Part shown: piece by piece, positions 1 through 10,810 of the stretch
Layout of the letters: each line of letters starts with the position of its first letter
Numbering within the stretch: position 1 is the first letter of the stretch
NCBI GenBank assembly: GCA_036365145.1
Contig: JAEOAD010000015.1
Span: 5,573,501 to 5,637,500, forward strand
DNA length: 64,000 bases
From: Orientallactaga sibirica
Lineage: Eukaryota; Chordata; Mammalia; Rodentia; Dipodidae
Reading direction: 5' to 3'
Notes under the pieces: model-generated
Told to the model about the DNA's origin: nothing
Databases searched by the model: none
What the model saw: the letters and a program-made list of their open reading frames with translations, nothing else
Translations under genes and position numbers: made by a program

Positions 1-640
1 TAACGAAGAAATATTCAACCAATTCAAGAACAACCAGGGCAAACATCAAACTCTGTAGCTCCAAGTCCAACAACTCAAGCCAGTGACAAATCTCCAAGTC
101 TGATAATTCTAACCAGCAACAATCTCTGCAGCTCCAATTTCACCACTCCAACTAGGATACTCTTAGTCCTGGAAAACTTCATGTGGGGCCAGCAGCTTTC
201 CTTAGCAGCCATCTGGTGGTCCCAGCATCTCCACTGGGTCTCCACTGCAACCCAGAGTCCATCCTAATGGCTCCATCGGGTCTCTGTGCAGGCATCCAGC
301 AAACCTTCTTCACGCTGCCCAAGGCCAATTCCAAAACACAATACCAGATGGGAGGGGGGGCAATTTGTTAATGGGGGGAATAAAGCAGACTTTGAAGAAC
401 AGGACATCCTTCAGCATTCAGGACCCTTCAAAAGAGTCTAACATTCTTCCTGTTGCCCAATCTCAAAGGTTATAATCTGTCATACAATTGCAGCTGAACA
501 GGCAGAAGTTTCAGCCCAAAGATTTCTTTCTGTGCCGTTTCCTTCTGCTCACACCAGCCCATTTCTACACAATGCAACCCTGCACAAGTTCTCAGGACAT
601 GTGCATAACAGCAAGCCTCTGCAAGAATAAGTAGAGCCAG
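1..640. other. Unassigned sequence, possibly an old LTR or ERV remnant
   Basis: No SINE is present. The texture (CA/TC-rich, G-run at 352-358, AATAAA near 380) resembles a decayed retroelement, but I could not place it in a family. The short ORFs here have no recognisable domain. Confidence 0.3.
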
Positions 641-679
641 CTTAGAAGTGCATGTGGCTATGAAAACAGCTGTTTTCAT

Positions 680-807
680 TGCCTTATTTCCATTTGTTGG
701 TGCTAAAGCCATGTGCACACACTGGTACAAATCATCTCATTTAATCCAACAATACTACAAAAATGGGGGTACTATCCCCATTCCCATTCAGCAAAAAAGA
801 AAACTGA
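680..807 (-). repeat. MIR SINE fragment
   Basis: Reading the minus strand, the stretch around 735-805 matches the MIR core (GAAAACTGA, then the inverted equivalent of ATCTCATTTAATCC). The B1 at 808 follows directly and probably truncated it. Confidence 0.55.
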
Positions 808-1003
808 AGGTTTTTTTGTTTTGTTTTGGGGTTTGTTTTGTTTTGTTTTGTTTGTTTGTTTGTTTTCAAGGTAGGGTCTTGCTCTAGCTCAGGCTGACCT
901 GGGAATTCACTATGTAGTCTCAGGGTGGCCTCGAAGTCACAGCAATCCTCCTACCTCTGCCTCCCAAGTGCTGGGATTAAAGGCGTGCGCCACCACACCC
1001 AGC
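808..1003 (-). repeat. B1 SINE with T-rich head
   Basis: A complete reverse-oriented B1: T/G-rich tail 808-866, then GGTAGGGTCTTGCTCTAG through GGGATTAAAGGCGTGCGCCA, ending at the CCCAGC of the B1 5' end. Confidence 0.9.
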
Positions 1004-1045
1004 AGATTTTTTTTTTAAAGGAAGATAGCCAGATTTTAAAAATCT

Positions 1046-1172
1046 GGGCTGGAGATATGGCTTAGAGGTTAAGGCACATGCCTGGAAAGCCTAAGGACCC
1101 ACATAAGCTAGATGCACAAGGTGGCACATGCATCTGGAGTTCATTTGCAGTGGCTAGAAGCCCTGGCATGCC

Positions 1173-1221
<49 letters not shown>

Positions 1222-1259
1222 CTCTCTGTCACTCTCAAATAAATAAATAAAAATAAAAT
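1046..1259 (+). repeat. DIP (B2-superfamily) SINE
   Basis: GGGCTGGAGATATGGC head, body to GCCCATTC, a (TC)n tract 1168-1216, then AAATAAATAAATAA. The tRNA-derived head holds the pol III A and B box positions. The original B box has lost part of its GTTCGATTCC. Confidence 0.9.
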
Positions 1260-1660
1260 TTTTAAAAATTTTAAAAATCTTTTTAAAAAGACAAGAAAAA
1301 ATAATTATAAAAGTTCAATTAATTACAAAACTCTAATCAAGCCCCCAAAATAACATAATTCCCCCCCAACAGTGTAATTTTCAAGTTATTTTAAAATGAA
1401 TTTCCCTCCCCAAAACTATTAGCTGATGGCACTTTCTCCTACTCTACATAAATGAAGTGCTGAATTTAGTTTTAGATCTGGAGACTAAAGAGGACATTAA
1501 TAAAATGGGTAGTTATTACCAAAGGCAAATTCCAGCTGAATGAAAGAACAAGCTTTCTAACAATTCTTCTACAAATACAACCCATTGTTTGAAGAAACTC
1601 ATTTCTCCTACTGTATTTGTAGATAGAATATTCTTGTTGAATTTTAAAACACTATATTCA
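1260..1660. other. AT-rich sequence with no recognisable feature
   Basis: I see nothing beyond low-complexity A/T runs and a C-run near 1362. Confidence 0.5.
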
Positions 1661-1770
1661 CGGCCACCCTGAGACTACAGAGTGAATTCCAGGTCAGCCT
1701 AGGCTAGAGCGAGACCCTACCTCGCAAAAACAAAAAGAAAAACAAAACAAAACAAAACAAAAAAAAACAC
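1661..1770 (+). repeat. 5'-truncated B1 SINE
   Basis: Starts inside B1 at GGCCACCCTGAGACTAC and runs to the A/C-rich tail, so about the first 75 bp are missing. Confidence 0.85.
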
Positions 1771-1810
1771 TGTAGGTTATAATGCAATCACTAACTTCTC
1801 CTCTCCTCTA

Positions 1811-1944
1811 AGATAAGGTCTCATTCTAGCCCAGGGTGACCTGGAACTCACTCTGTACACCCAGGCTGTCTAGAACTCACAGTGATCTTCCTACCTCTGC
1901 CTCCCAAATGCTGGGATTAAAGGTGTGAGCCACCATACCCAGCC
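1811..1944 (-). repeat. B1 SINE
   Basis: Reverse B1 from AAGGTCTCATTCTAGCCC to the CCAGCC end. It is moderately diverged. Confidence 0.85.
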
Positions 1945-2354
1945 TTCACTAACTTTTAATTTAAATTGCTATAGAAAAAAAGTAAGTTATTAGATCTGTA
2001 GATACATGAGCTACTAAATCTGTGTTCTCTCTGATATTTTTATTAATAAAATATCTGAATAGGTGGGATCTCTTAACATCACTACTTATAGTGATGTCAT
2101 AGTACAACACACATTAATAAACCAACTCCTCTTCAAAAGTATCCATGAAGAAGTTTAAGCCACAGGTATAGAAACCTTTACTCTGGTAACAGGTTGGACT
2201 TCATCATCAATAAACTTCCTCATAATTCTCACATTCTATGGTGAGAGCAAAGGTTATATAGTCTTGGTAAAGACATTCCACGAAGACCAACAAAATACTA
2301 ACAGGGCATCAGATGTGAAACTAATTAAATAGAAGATTCATAAAGTAATTAAAA

Positions 2355-2520
2355 GCTGGGTGTGGTGGTGCACGCCTTTAATCCCAGCACTGGGGAGGCA
2401 GAGGTAGGTGGATCACCATGAGTTCAAGGCCACCCTGAGACTATATAATGAATTCCATGTCAGCCTGGGCTGGAGTGAGACTCTACATCAAAAAAAAAAA
2501 AAAAAAAAAAAAAGAGTAGA
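2355..2520 (+). repeat. B1 SINE with perfect 15-bp target duplication
   Basis: Full-length B1 with a 23-base A tail. The 15-bp direct repeat ATAAAGTAATTAAAA flanks it at 2340-2354 and 2521-2535, showing a fairly young L1-type insertion. Confidence 0.93.
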
Positions 2521-2762
2521 ATAAAGTAATTAAAATGTTACCAAGTACAATGAATCAGTGTTGCTGATTCGTGTATCTTTGGAAAACAATGAACTTGATT
2601 GTTGCTGCAAAAATAAAAACAAAGATCTAAATATAAACATTGAATCTGTAAAACTCAGAAGAAAATATAAGCTAAATTTTCATGACCACGGAGTAGGTTA
2701 TGGTTTCTTAGATATAACACTAAACACACAATTAGAAAACAAAGTCAATAAAGTTAGACTTC

Positions 2763-2911
2763 AGCCAGGAGTGGTGGCACACACCTTTAATCCCAGCACT
2801 CTGGACGGAGAAATAGGAGGATCACTGTGAGTTCAAAGCCAGCCTGAAACTACAGAGTGAGTTCCAGGTTAGCCTGGACTAGAGTGAGACTCTACCTTGA
2901 AAAAAAAAAAT
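2763..2911 (+). repeat. B1 SINE
   Basis: AGCCAGGAGTGGTGGCACAC head through CTACCTTGAAAA tail. It supplies the last third of a spurious 90-codon ORF starting at 2558. Confidence 0.88.
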
Positions 2912-3001
2912 AAACTTCATCAAAATTTTAAAATTTCATCATGGGGTGTATGTTTGTGTACAATTTATATTTATGGAAGTTGTAAATAAAAGTTTTTTTA
3001 A

Positions 3002-3185
3002 GGGCCAAAGAGACAGTTTAGCAGTTAAGGCGCTTGTCTACGAAGCCTAAGGACCCATGTTCTATCTCTCTCCAGATCCCACATAAGCCAGACACACAAA
3101 GTGACGCAAGCTCAAGGTTACACATGTGCACTAAGTGATGCAAGCGTCTGGAGTTCAACTTCAGTGGCTGAGGCCCTGACGTGCC

Positions 3186-3229
<44 letters not shown>

Positions 3230-3239
3230 AATTAAAAAA
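3002..3239 (+). repeat. DIP SINE, long subtype
   Basis: Diverged head, then the long-subtype body. Between the B box and TCTGGAGTTC it carries a second ACACAA..GTGACGCAAG / GGTTACACATG block absent from most DIP copies here. (TC)n 3190-3228. Confidence 0.85.
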
Positions 3240-3272
3240 AATTAAAAAGCTTTTTCAAAAAACTTTAAAATT

Positions 3273-3420
3273 CGTGCATGGTGGCACACACTTTTAATCC
3301 CAGTTCTCAGGAGGAAGGAGGTAGGAGGATCATCCTGAGTTTGAGGCCAGCCTGAGACTACATAGTGAATTCCAGGTCAGCCTGAGCTAGAGTGAGACCC
3401 TACCTCGAAAAAAAAAAAAA
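3273..3420 (+). repeat. B1 SINE
   Basis: CGTGCATGGTGGCACACAC to CTACCTCGAAAA plus A tail. Confidence 0.88.
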
Positions 3421-3429
3421 TTTAAAATT

Positions 3430-3610
3430 GAACGAGGTTGCTCAAACTTGTAATCCCAGCACTCTGAAGTCTAAAGGCTGAGGTAGGAGTATCATCACTA
3501 TTAGCTGAAGCCAGCCTGGGCTACAGTGAGTTCCATATCAGCCTGGCTAGACTGAGACCAGAGAGTACCAGGAAAGAAGAAAGGAAGGAAGGAAGGGAAG
3601 GAAGGAAGGA
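3430..3610 (+). repeat. Old diverged B1 SINE with GGAA-rich tail
   Basis: TAATCCCAGCACTCTGAAG and later B1 landmarks remain, with many substitutions. It ends in a (GGAA)n stretch 3575-3610. Confidence 0.6.
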
Positions 3611-3930
3611 GGCTGTTCAGCATAATTATCAGGAAATGCAAACCAAACTTACATTGAGATGTCACTTTAAACCCACTAAGAAGGATATAAGCAAAATGTG
3701 AAACACATACTTTCGAGAATGTAGAGAAAGCAGAACCCTCCATACTAATGGTTGGGGGTGTAAAATGGTATACCCACTTTGGAAAACACTTCTGCAGTTC
3801 CCCAAAATATTAAACATAGTGTTACCACATGACTCTGCAATTCTACTCCTAGAACCCAAGAGAAATAAAATTGTATACCATGCAAAAACTTGTACTAAAT
3901 ATTCATAGTAGCTGTATCCATAATGAAGCA
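3605..3930 (+). repeat. Old L1 (L1M-type) 3' region, left part
   Basis: The order of motifs matches the mammalian L1 ORF2 end: ATCAGGAAATGCAAACCAAA, an ACATTGAGATGTCACTT block, TGTAGAGAAAGCAGAACCC, GTGTAAAATGGTATACCC, then ATTCATAGTAGCTGTATCC. All frames are broken, so it is a fossil. Confidence 0.8.
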
Positions 3931-4147
3931 GGCAGTCACAGGTGCTTTTGCTGAGAAGCACTGGCCCCTCACCTAGGCCCACAGACTAACTTAAAGTAGA
4001 ATGAAAGCCTGACATTTGCCTTCAGTTTGTGTCTGTCTACCTCCTTTACTTTGGCTGAAGGTACAAGGATAAGTCATTGTCCTTAACTTAACCTCCTGAG
4101 TCACCTTAGATACCAGGAAGAGCAAAACAGCAAAGCAGGACACAGCA

Positions 4148-4199
<52 letters not shown>

Positions 4200-4554
4200 C
4201 TTGGGGTGGGGGAGATCCATGAAGGCAAAGCTGCACTCTGGAGCAGAAATGGTATTATAAGACCTTCTCAGCAGGGACAGCAAAAATAACTCCTTTAGAC
4301 AACGTTGAACCTCAACTAAGACGATCATCAAGCAGACGACCCTTTGATCAAAACTGTTCTATGTTCATTCTTTGCCCCATGCCTCAGTTCTTCCCTATGT
4401 AAAGATAAGGTTCTTTATCTGCTCTTCTTCCCAGTATGCCACATTGAATCCATCTCCTCTTTCTGCTTTTCACAATTACTTGTCTCTTTAATTGGCATAT
4501 TGGGGACCGATGGCCATGCCAATCTTGTTGGGATTTTACCCTAAAAGCTCTAGT
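3931..4554. other. Non-L1 segment interrupting the old L1, possible LTR
   Basis: L1 similarity stops near 3930 and resumes near 4555. The material between holds the (CA)n at 4147-4198 and otherwise looks LTR-like (C/T-rich second half), but I found no convincing family, termini or target duplication. Confidence 0.35.
4147..4198. repeat. (CA)n microsatellite
   Basis: About 25 uninterrupted CA dinucleotides. The reverse frames produce poly-Cys/Val ORFs that are not genes. Confidence 0.98.
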
Positions 4555-4912
4555 AACAATAACATAGTTGAAATGGAATGTAATATAATATTATTTGGGC
4601 ATAAAACAAAGAATGGATGCATGCCATAACATTAAAAATAGCATGTTCAGTGAAAGAAACTGACTCAAAAGGTTATATATTGATACCAATTATATGAAAT
4701 GTCCAAAATATGGAAATCCATGGATATTAAGTAAACTGGTGGTTGGGGCTGAGGGAGAAACAGTAAGTGACTGCTCTAATGTACACAGGACTCATTCTTG
4801 AGATAATGGCTAGTATTGTTAGGTACATAACTCTATGAGAATACTGAAAGCAAAATTGCAGACTTTCAAAGGGTAACTTATGGCATGAATTATATCTCAA
4901 CAAAACTCAAGA
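4555..4912 (+). repeat. Old L1 (L1M-type) 3' region, right part
   Basis: Continues the element at 3605: ATGGAATGTAATATAATATT, AGTGAAAGAAACTGACTC, CCAATTATATGAAATGTCC, then the terminal ATTATATCTCAACAAAACTC. These are the standard successive landmarks of an L1M 3'UTR. Confidence 0.78.
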
Positions 4913-4978
4913 GGAAATCCTTCTTGGGAACATCTGGATCATATACTACTTTACAATAGGAAGCAGCATGTAGTAAGT

Positions 4979-5370
4979 TGTGGTAGTTTGAATATATGTC
5001 CCCCAATATATTTAGTGTTTTATTAGTTATACTTTGTATCTGCAATCACCTTGCTAGAGGCAAGGTCACTGGGGGCCCGGTCTTAAGGTGTGGTGATGGT
5101 TTGAGATTCCATTGTAAAGATATGCAAATGTGCCTAGCAGGAGTTCCTGAAGTGTGCTGTGTGACCTTTTGGCTGTAGTTTTGCTCTGTGTGCTGTGGTG
5201 GCTGGTTGGCTTTTTCTCTCTCTGCTTGGCCCTGTTGAAAGCAGGCTGCTTTTCCTGCCTTTATGGAACTTCCCCTGGATCTGTAAGCTTCAATAAATAT
5301 AATATCCCTTCCTCCATAACTGTGCGTGGTCTGAAAGTTCATCTCAGCAAACCTGAAGCTGTCTGCTACA
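4979..5370 (+). repeat. 5' LTR of the MaLR element
   Basis: 392 bp, starting TGTGGTAGTTTGAA and ending GTCTGCTACA. AATAAA poly(A) signal at 5292-5297. ORFs in both directions across it are repeated in the 3' LTR and are not genes. Confidence 0.92.
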
Positions 5371-6598
5371 GTAAAGTGGTACCAGAAGTGGGGTGAGATA
5401 AACCTGACCGTGTGGATATTTGTCTTTTGAAACTTTTGTTTTGGAGGAATGGACATAGACTTGGTGCTTACAACTAAAGATGCCTTCTGGAGTGGTAAGC
5501 CAAGTTTTATGGACTATTCTGATGAGGGTTTAAAAATGCTAAGTACAGACAGTATTAAACTTCGAGGCTTGGCTTATGAGCTTTTTAAGGGGAAGGAAAG
5601 ACTGCAAAGGACTTTGTTAAAACTGGGCTACTAGCATAAGGAATGGCTACGTTCCACTATCCAGGCCCAAAAAGTTTGATCAAGGTTAAATTTGTAATGG
5701 ACTGATGTGCTTGGCTAAAGACATCAAACTGAAATTTTAAGATTTTAAGTTAAAAAACCTCAAACAAGTTAAAAGCAGAGGCACTGAGACTGATTTTAGG
5801 TTACTGGAGCTGCTATTGTCAACCACATTAACAATCTTAAAAAAGGTAAAAGGAAGGTGGCCTGACTTGATTTACATTAAAACAATGGAGAGGATGCCTG
5901 AGAAAAGACTGTTAAAAATGCAATCTCTTGAAAAGAGTTGACTGGAGAAGGAACCTGCTTTTCAAGGCTATAATTTATTTTGTCCCTGGATTAAAAATAT
6001 GGCTGTGTACTGCACACCTGGTATTAATTTTGAAAACATAAAAAATGCATAAAATGGTCATGAATTACACACGGTTCCAGGAGCTGCTGCTGAGATGCAT
6101 CATAAGGCAGGGCATGAAGACCCTTAAAAATAGGCTGAAAGAGCCTTTAAAAGATGGACCGTGGTTTACATGGAGACCTAAAGATGTTTTGGATATACCA
6201 GGACTATGCAAGGGCTCCCATGTAGTACAGTGTTGGCCTGGGATCGAAGTTTTCTCTGGCGACTCTGCCCAGCTGGAGGGGCGAAATTGAAAAACCTGGA
6301 GACTGTTAGTCTCTGGTTATATTAAACTTAAACTACAAAAGTTTGATGACTGCTGATAGTGGTTGAGTTTGCATTGTTTTAGTTTCTCCTTGCTATGCCT
6401 TATACCAGTTAAAAATGTTTACTCTGTGCCTTTACATGTTAAAAGTATTTAACTTGTTTGATTTTACAGGACTCACTATCTTAAGTTGATCAAAACTGTG
6501 AAAACCTTTAAAATTGGACTAAATACAATTTACAATGTGTGATAGTTGTAAATCTATTGGGGGCCAAAAGCTAAATATATTGGGGGCCAGGGACAGAA
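5371..6598 (+). repeat. Internal region of the MaLR element
   Basis: 1,228 bp without a retroviral reading frame. The short ORFs at 5449-5634 and 6045-6290 show no retroviral motif that I can recognise. The segment ends in AGGGACAGAA, the purine-rich tract next to the 3' LTR. Confidence 0.8.
5377..5393 (+). promoter_or_regulatory. Primer-binding site of the MaLR element
   Basis: TGGTACCAGAAGTGGGG, six bases after the 5' LTR. It resembles the tRNA-Leu primer site reported for ERVL and MaLR families. Confidence 0.65.
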
Positions 6599-6991
6599 TG
6601 TGATAGTTTGAATATATGTCCCCCAATATATTCAGTGTTTTACTAGTTATACTTTGCATCTGCAATCACCTTGCTAGAGGCAAGGTCACTGGGGGCCCCA
6701 GTCTTAAGGTGTGGTGATGGTTTGAGATTCCATTGTAAAGATATACAAATGTGCCTAGCAGGAGTTCCTGAAGTGTGCTGTGTGACCTTTTGGCTGTAGT
6801 TTTGCTCTGTGTGCTGTGGTGGCTGGTTGGCTTTTTCTCTCTCTGCTTGGCCCTGTTGAAAGCAGGCTGCTTTTCCTACCTTTATGAAACTTCCCCTGGA
6901 TCTGTAAGCTTCAATAAATATAATAGCCCTTCCTCCATAACTGTGCGTGGTCTGAAAGTTTATCTCAACAAACCTAAAGCTGTCTGCTACA
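6599..6991 (+). repeat. 3' LTR of the MaLR element
   Basis: 393 bp. It differs from the 5' LTR at about 13 positions, mostly transitions, plus one base of length difference. Confidence 0.92.
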
Positions 6992-6996
6992 TAAGT

Positions 6997-7449
6997 GATT
7001 CTCACAGGAACTGAAGAACTGCAAGAACCAAAGTACCAAAACAATGTTTCCAGGTCAAGCCTGGGAACACTATGATAGACACATTACTGAAGTCTCTCCC
7101 AAGCAGACATCAGTAATCAATCACTACACCCTGTACCACGGAGCCTGGATCTGGTCACAGATCTCTTCATAACACAGTTCTCCATGCACTCTACCAATTT
7201 ACCCAAAGTCACAACACAGTTACTTCTTTCTTAGTCTGTTATACCATCAAATATTAATAGTCTGTACTTTAATAGTTTTATTAATTATAAAATAGTTCAG
7301 ACATACAAAAAAGATGTTCAAAATTTTTATCAATGATGAAGCAGCATTTCATTCTGACTGGGGATAGGAGGAAAGGCATTATGAAAGCAGCAGAGCTGAG
7401 GGTGGCCTTGACAAATGAGGGGGACTTGGGGATTTTAAAAAATGGCTAG
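6997..7449. other. Sequence with no recognisable feature
   Basis: No repeat family, splice pair or convincing coding frame was recognised. Confidence 0.45.
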
Positions 7450-7610
7450 AGCTAGGTGTGGTGGAGCACACCTTTAATCCCAACACTCAGGCGGTAGAGG
7501 TAGGAGAAACGCTGTGAGTTCGAGGCCATCCTGAGACTAGATAGTAAATTCTAGGTCAGCCTGGGCTACAGCGAGACCCCACCTCAAAGCACAAACAACA
7601 ACAACAAAAA
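7450..7610 (+). repeat. B1 SINE
   Basis: GCTAGGTGTGGTGGAGCACA through CCCCACCTCAAAG and an ACAA-rich tail. Confidence 0.88.
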
Positions 7611-7672
7611 AAAAATGGTGGGGGAGAATTTTTCAAGCTCAACAATACAGCTTGAGCAAAAGGTATGAATTT

Positions 7673-7822
7673 TTGCGTGGCTTTAGTCCCAGCACTCAGG
7701 AGGCTGAGGTAGGAGGATCGCTGTGACTTCAAGGCCAGCCTGGGGCCACAGAACAAGTTACAGATCAGCTTAGGCTAGAGAAAGACCCTGACTTGAGAAA
7801 AACCTACATAAATAAATAAAGT
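7673..7822 (+). repeat. B1 SINE, 5'-truncated and diverged
   Basis: Begins at CGTGGCTTTAGTCCCAGC. It lacks part of the head; the tail is AAAT-rich. Confidence 0.8.
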
Positions 7823-8245
7823 ATGAGTTGAGGAGTTCACATGTTTTTGTGGTGATAGTCACAGTAAGGACTACAAAGAGGGAGAAACAAAGCAGAGCAG
7901 TTGAAGGGTGAGGTAAGGCTGCATGCAGAACCTAGGACACTCACATCTTCAACAACTCTAGTAGTGGTAAGGACCCCAGAGATTGTACAGTGAAATTCAA
8001 TCTTCTCATCTCACTCTATTCCCGTTTTTGAGCCACAACAGACTTATAGGGATCTGGTGCACTTAATCTGTTTAGTAAGGGCCTGAGACTCTGCCCATTG
8101 CAGGTCTGGGCTCCACCCCTGTACCCTTAGACCCCACCTTCCCATGGTGGGGACTGGCCTTCTGTAGGCCTTCTAGTTTCCAGGCCTGCATGAGGAGGGT
8201 GGGCACACCTGTGGCTACTGACAGTAGGTGAAATCCAAAATATTT
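7823..8245. other. Sequence with no recognisable feature
   Basis: Moderately GC-rich near 8090-8220 (CCACCCCTG, CCCCACCTTCC). No family assignment. Confidence 0.4.
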
Positions 8246-8436
8246 TTTAAAAATATTTTATTTATCTGCAAGCAGAGAAAGAGAACAGGTGTGCCAAGGC
8301 CTCCAGCCACTGAAAACAAACTACAGATACATACATCACTTTGTGCATCTTGCTTCACGTAGGTCCTGGAGAATTGAACCTGGATCATTGGGCTTTGCAG
8401 GCAAGCACCTTAACACTGAGCATCTCTCCAGCCCCA
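8246..8436 (-). repeat. DIP SINE
   Basis: Reverse DIP: ATTTATCTGCAAGCAGAG tail, GCCAAGGCCTCCAGCCACTG body, CATCTCTCCAGCCCC head. Confidence 0.9.
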
Positions 8437-8819
8437 AAATAATTTTAACATACCATATACTTAGCTAAAGAAACAAAATATTACAAATTCAGTTACACAT
8501 TTCCTTGTAATAAGTATTGTCCTTTTATTTTACAAAAGCTGCACTGTGAGTGTACTCATTCTCTTAAACATACCTGTACTAGGACTACGCAATTGGGCCA
8601 CGGAGCAAAACTGACATCACTGTTCATCCAGGGACATTTAAGCAACCTCTGGTGTTGATATTTAGCTCTGTATAAGATCTCTGTCACTCTTGGCTTAACA
8701 AAAGAAGAAATTCTTCCATATTTCAACAGCAATAATATTGAAAAAAGAAGTAAGAAAATGACTAGAGGCTTTCTTCCATCCAAATTTTTCACTGTGTCTT
8801 AGTCAAAAAATGGCTTCAA
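8437..8819. other. AT-rich sequence with no recognisable feature
   Basis: The 78-codon reverse ORF at 8556-8792 has no recognisable domain and no supporting context. Confidence 0.45.
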
Positions 8820-8960
8820 ACCAGGCGTGGTGACACTTGGGAGGCTGAGGTAGGAGGATCACTTTGAGTTTGAGGCCAGCCTGGAGCTACATACTGAGTG
8901 AGTACCAAGTCATCCTCAGCTAGAGTAAGAGCCTACTTCAAGAGGAACAACAAAACAAAA
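8820..8960 (+). repeat. B1 SINE, internally shortened
   Basis: CCAGGCGTGGTGACACTTGGG joins the head directly to the CTTGGGAGGCTGAGG block, skipping the TTTAATCCCAGCA segment. Confidence 0.8.
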
Positions 8961-8969
8961 GGTCTTATT

Positions 8970-9218
8970 CTGGGAGCTGGGGAGATGGCCAGTGGTTAAG
9001 GACATTTGCTTGCAAAATCTGCTGGCCAGGTTCAGTTCCCCAACCAACTATATAAAGCCACATGCAAAAAGTAGCACAAAGTAGGGCAGGGTGAATGACT
9101 TTAGTCCCAGCATTTGGGATACTGACGTAGGAGGATCACCTTGAGTCTGAGGCCAACATGTGCTGCAGAGTCAGCCTTGGCTAAAGTGAGACCCTGCCAC
9201 AAAAAAAAAAAAAAAAAA

Positions 9219-9270
<52 letters not shown>

Positions 9271-9410
9271 AAAAGAAAAAAAAAGAAAAAGAAAAAGAAA
9301 AAGAAAAAGAAAAAGAAAAAGAAAAAGAAAAAGAAAAAGAAAAAGAAAAAGAAGCACAGGGTCCTACATTCCTGACCCTGGCACACACATGCACACAAAT
9401 AAATAAATTT
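8970..9410 (+). repeat. DIP-like SINE interrupted by a B1 and a GAAA tract
   Basis: DIP/B3-like head and body 8970-9083, then a diverged B1 (9084-9200) with a long GAAA/AAAAG tail, then a DIP-like remnant and AAATAAATAAA at 9353-9410. Confidence 0.7.
9200..9352. repeat. (GAAA)n and (AAAAG)n microsatellite
   Basis: Pure purine strand of about 150 bases: A-run, then GAAA repeats, then AAAAG repeats. It has grown from a B1 A tail and generates Lys/Glu or Phe/Ser ORFs in every frame. Confidence 0.97.
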
Positions 9411-9707
9411 TTAAAGTCTTATTCTGGAAAGTATTTCCAAAGACTACAGGTTTTCAAAATTAGAGATGAATTTCCCATATCAAAATCTGTAAGAGATGGT
9501 TGGAGCAAAAGTCAAAGGATAAATCAACAAAAAGAAGAAAAGCTAAGAAGGACCATATATGAAATGGAAACTTAATAGAAAATTCATACCTCCAACAAGA
9601 TTATTTACAATAGGAACTGTTCCGTAAATAACCCATCTATAATGTGATATGAGATATCTTAATGAAAATGTTAGGAGCTGTCATCAATAAGTACCCAGCT
9701 TAAGATA

Positions 9708-9906
9708 ATATTTATTTATTACTTATTTACTTACTTATTTGAGAGAAAAAGAGAATAGACGCATCAGGGCCTCTAGCCACTGTAAAGGAACTCCAGACAC
9801 ATGCACCATCTTGGGCATCTGGCTTTACATGGTTACTGAGGAATCAAACCTGGGTCTTTAGGCTTTGCAGGCAAGTGCCTTAACCACTAAGCCATCTCCC
9901 CAGCCC
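9708..9906 (-). repeat. DIP SINE
   Basis: TATTTATTACTTATTTAC tail, CAGGGCCTCTAGCCACTG body, CCATCTCCCCAGCCC head. Confidence 0.9.
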
Positions 9907-10027
9907 TTAAGATATTTTAAATGAAAACTACTGGCATTTCAGTATGACCACATGTAATGCAAATGACTTATTTCCGTATCAGTCCAAAAAAGACTAAAGA
10001 TAGTCCACAGGGTGAATGAATTATAAT

Positions 10028-10368
10028 GTTTGATAGTTTTAATATGAAATGTGTTTTGAATGCTTGGCCTTCAGTTGATGATGATATTTGAGGAGGTTGC
10101 GAAAACTTACAGAGGTGGGCCCAGTTGGAAGAAGCAGGTCACTGGAATGTGTCTTTAAAGGTTATACTGGGTCCCCAATCTCCTTCCTCTCTCTGCTACC
10201 TGTGTGCCATGAGATAAACAGTTCTCTTCTGCCACATGCTCCTGCCCAAGCAACTAGAAGTTGAACCCTCTGAAACCACAAGCCAAAATAAATCTCTCCT
10301 CCCTCCCTTAAATTGCCAAATTGTCAAGTATTTGGTCACGGCTACACAAAAAGCAACTAAGATACAAT
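10028..10368 (+). repeat. Solo MaLR-type LTR (ORR1/MT-like)
   Basis: Starts TTTGATAGTTTTAATATG and ends near AAGCAACTAAGATACA. Contains GAACCCTCTGAAACCACAAG and AAATAAATC, typical of the MaLR LTR 3' half. Diverged; no clear target duplication. Confidence 0.7.
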
Positions 10369-10444
10369 TACAAAGAAGTGAAGATGTTAGGCAAAGAGAA
10401 AGAAAATGAGGAAGGAAAATAAGATGAACTGAAAAGTAGCTTTA

Positions 10445-10596
10445 AGCCAGGTGTGGTGACGCACACTTTGAATCCCAGCACTCAGGAAGCAGAGATAGGA
10501 GGATTGCCAAGAGTTTGAGGCCACCCTGAGACTACATAGTGAATTCCAGGTCAGCCTAGGCTAGAGTTAGGCCCTACCTCAAAAAAAAAAAAAAAA
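10445..10596 (+). repeat. B1 SINE
   Basis: AGCCAGGTGTGGTGACGCAC through CCCTACCTCAAAA with A tail. Confidence 0.9.
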
Positions 10597-10651
10597 GGCA
10601 ACTTTACCAAGCAAACCGTATATGACAAGAACCTATACAGTTGTAAAGAAA

Positions 10652-10810
10652 AGGCCATGAGTTCAAGGCCACCCTGAGACTATATAGTGAATTCCAGGTC
10701 AGCCTGAGCTAGAGCAAGACTCTACCTCAAAAAAACAAAAAGAAAGAAAAAAAGAAAAAAGAAACGAAACGAAAAGGAAAAGAAGGAAAGAGAAAGGTAA
10801 AGAAAAAAAT
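10652..10810 (+). repeat. 5'-truncated B1 with purine-rich tail
   Basis: Starts at GGCCATGAGTTCAAGGCC. The tail 10730-10810 is a degenerate AAAAG/GAAAC tract. Confidence 0.8.

Larger units (their letters stand above)
4979..6991 (+). mobile_element. Complete non-autonomous MaLR (ERVL-MaLR) retrotransposon
   Basis: Two LTRs (4979-5370 and 6599-6991) bracket 1,228 bp of internal sequence. A perfect 5-bp target duplication TAAGT lies at 4974-4978 and 6992-6996. LTRs start TGTG and end TACA. A tRNA-Leu-like primer site TGGTACCAGAAGTGGGG is at 5377-5393 and a purine-rich tract precedes the 3' LTR. No gag or pol frame is visible (longest internal ORFs 61 and 81 codons), as expected for MaLR elements mobilised in trans by ERVL. 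LTR mismatch is about 3 percent by eye. Confidence 0.9.

Noticed and set aside
5046..7044. Matching reverse ORFs of 136 and 133 codons and forward ORFs of 80 and 79 codons
   Set aside because: They lie in the two LTRs of one MaLR element; the similarity reflects the LTR repeat, not a gene pair.
9101..9575. 144-codon Lys/Glu-rich ORF and its reverse Phe/Ser partners
   Set aside because: Generated by the GAAA/AAAAG microsatellite.
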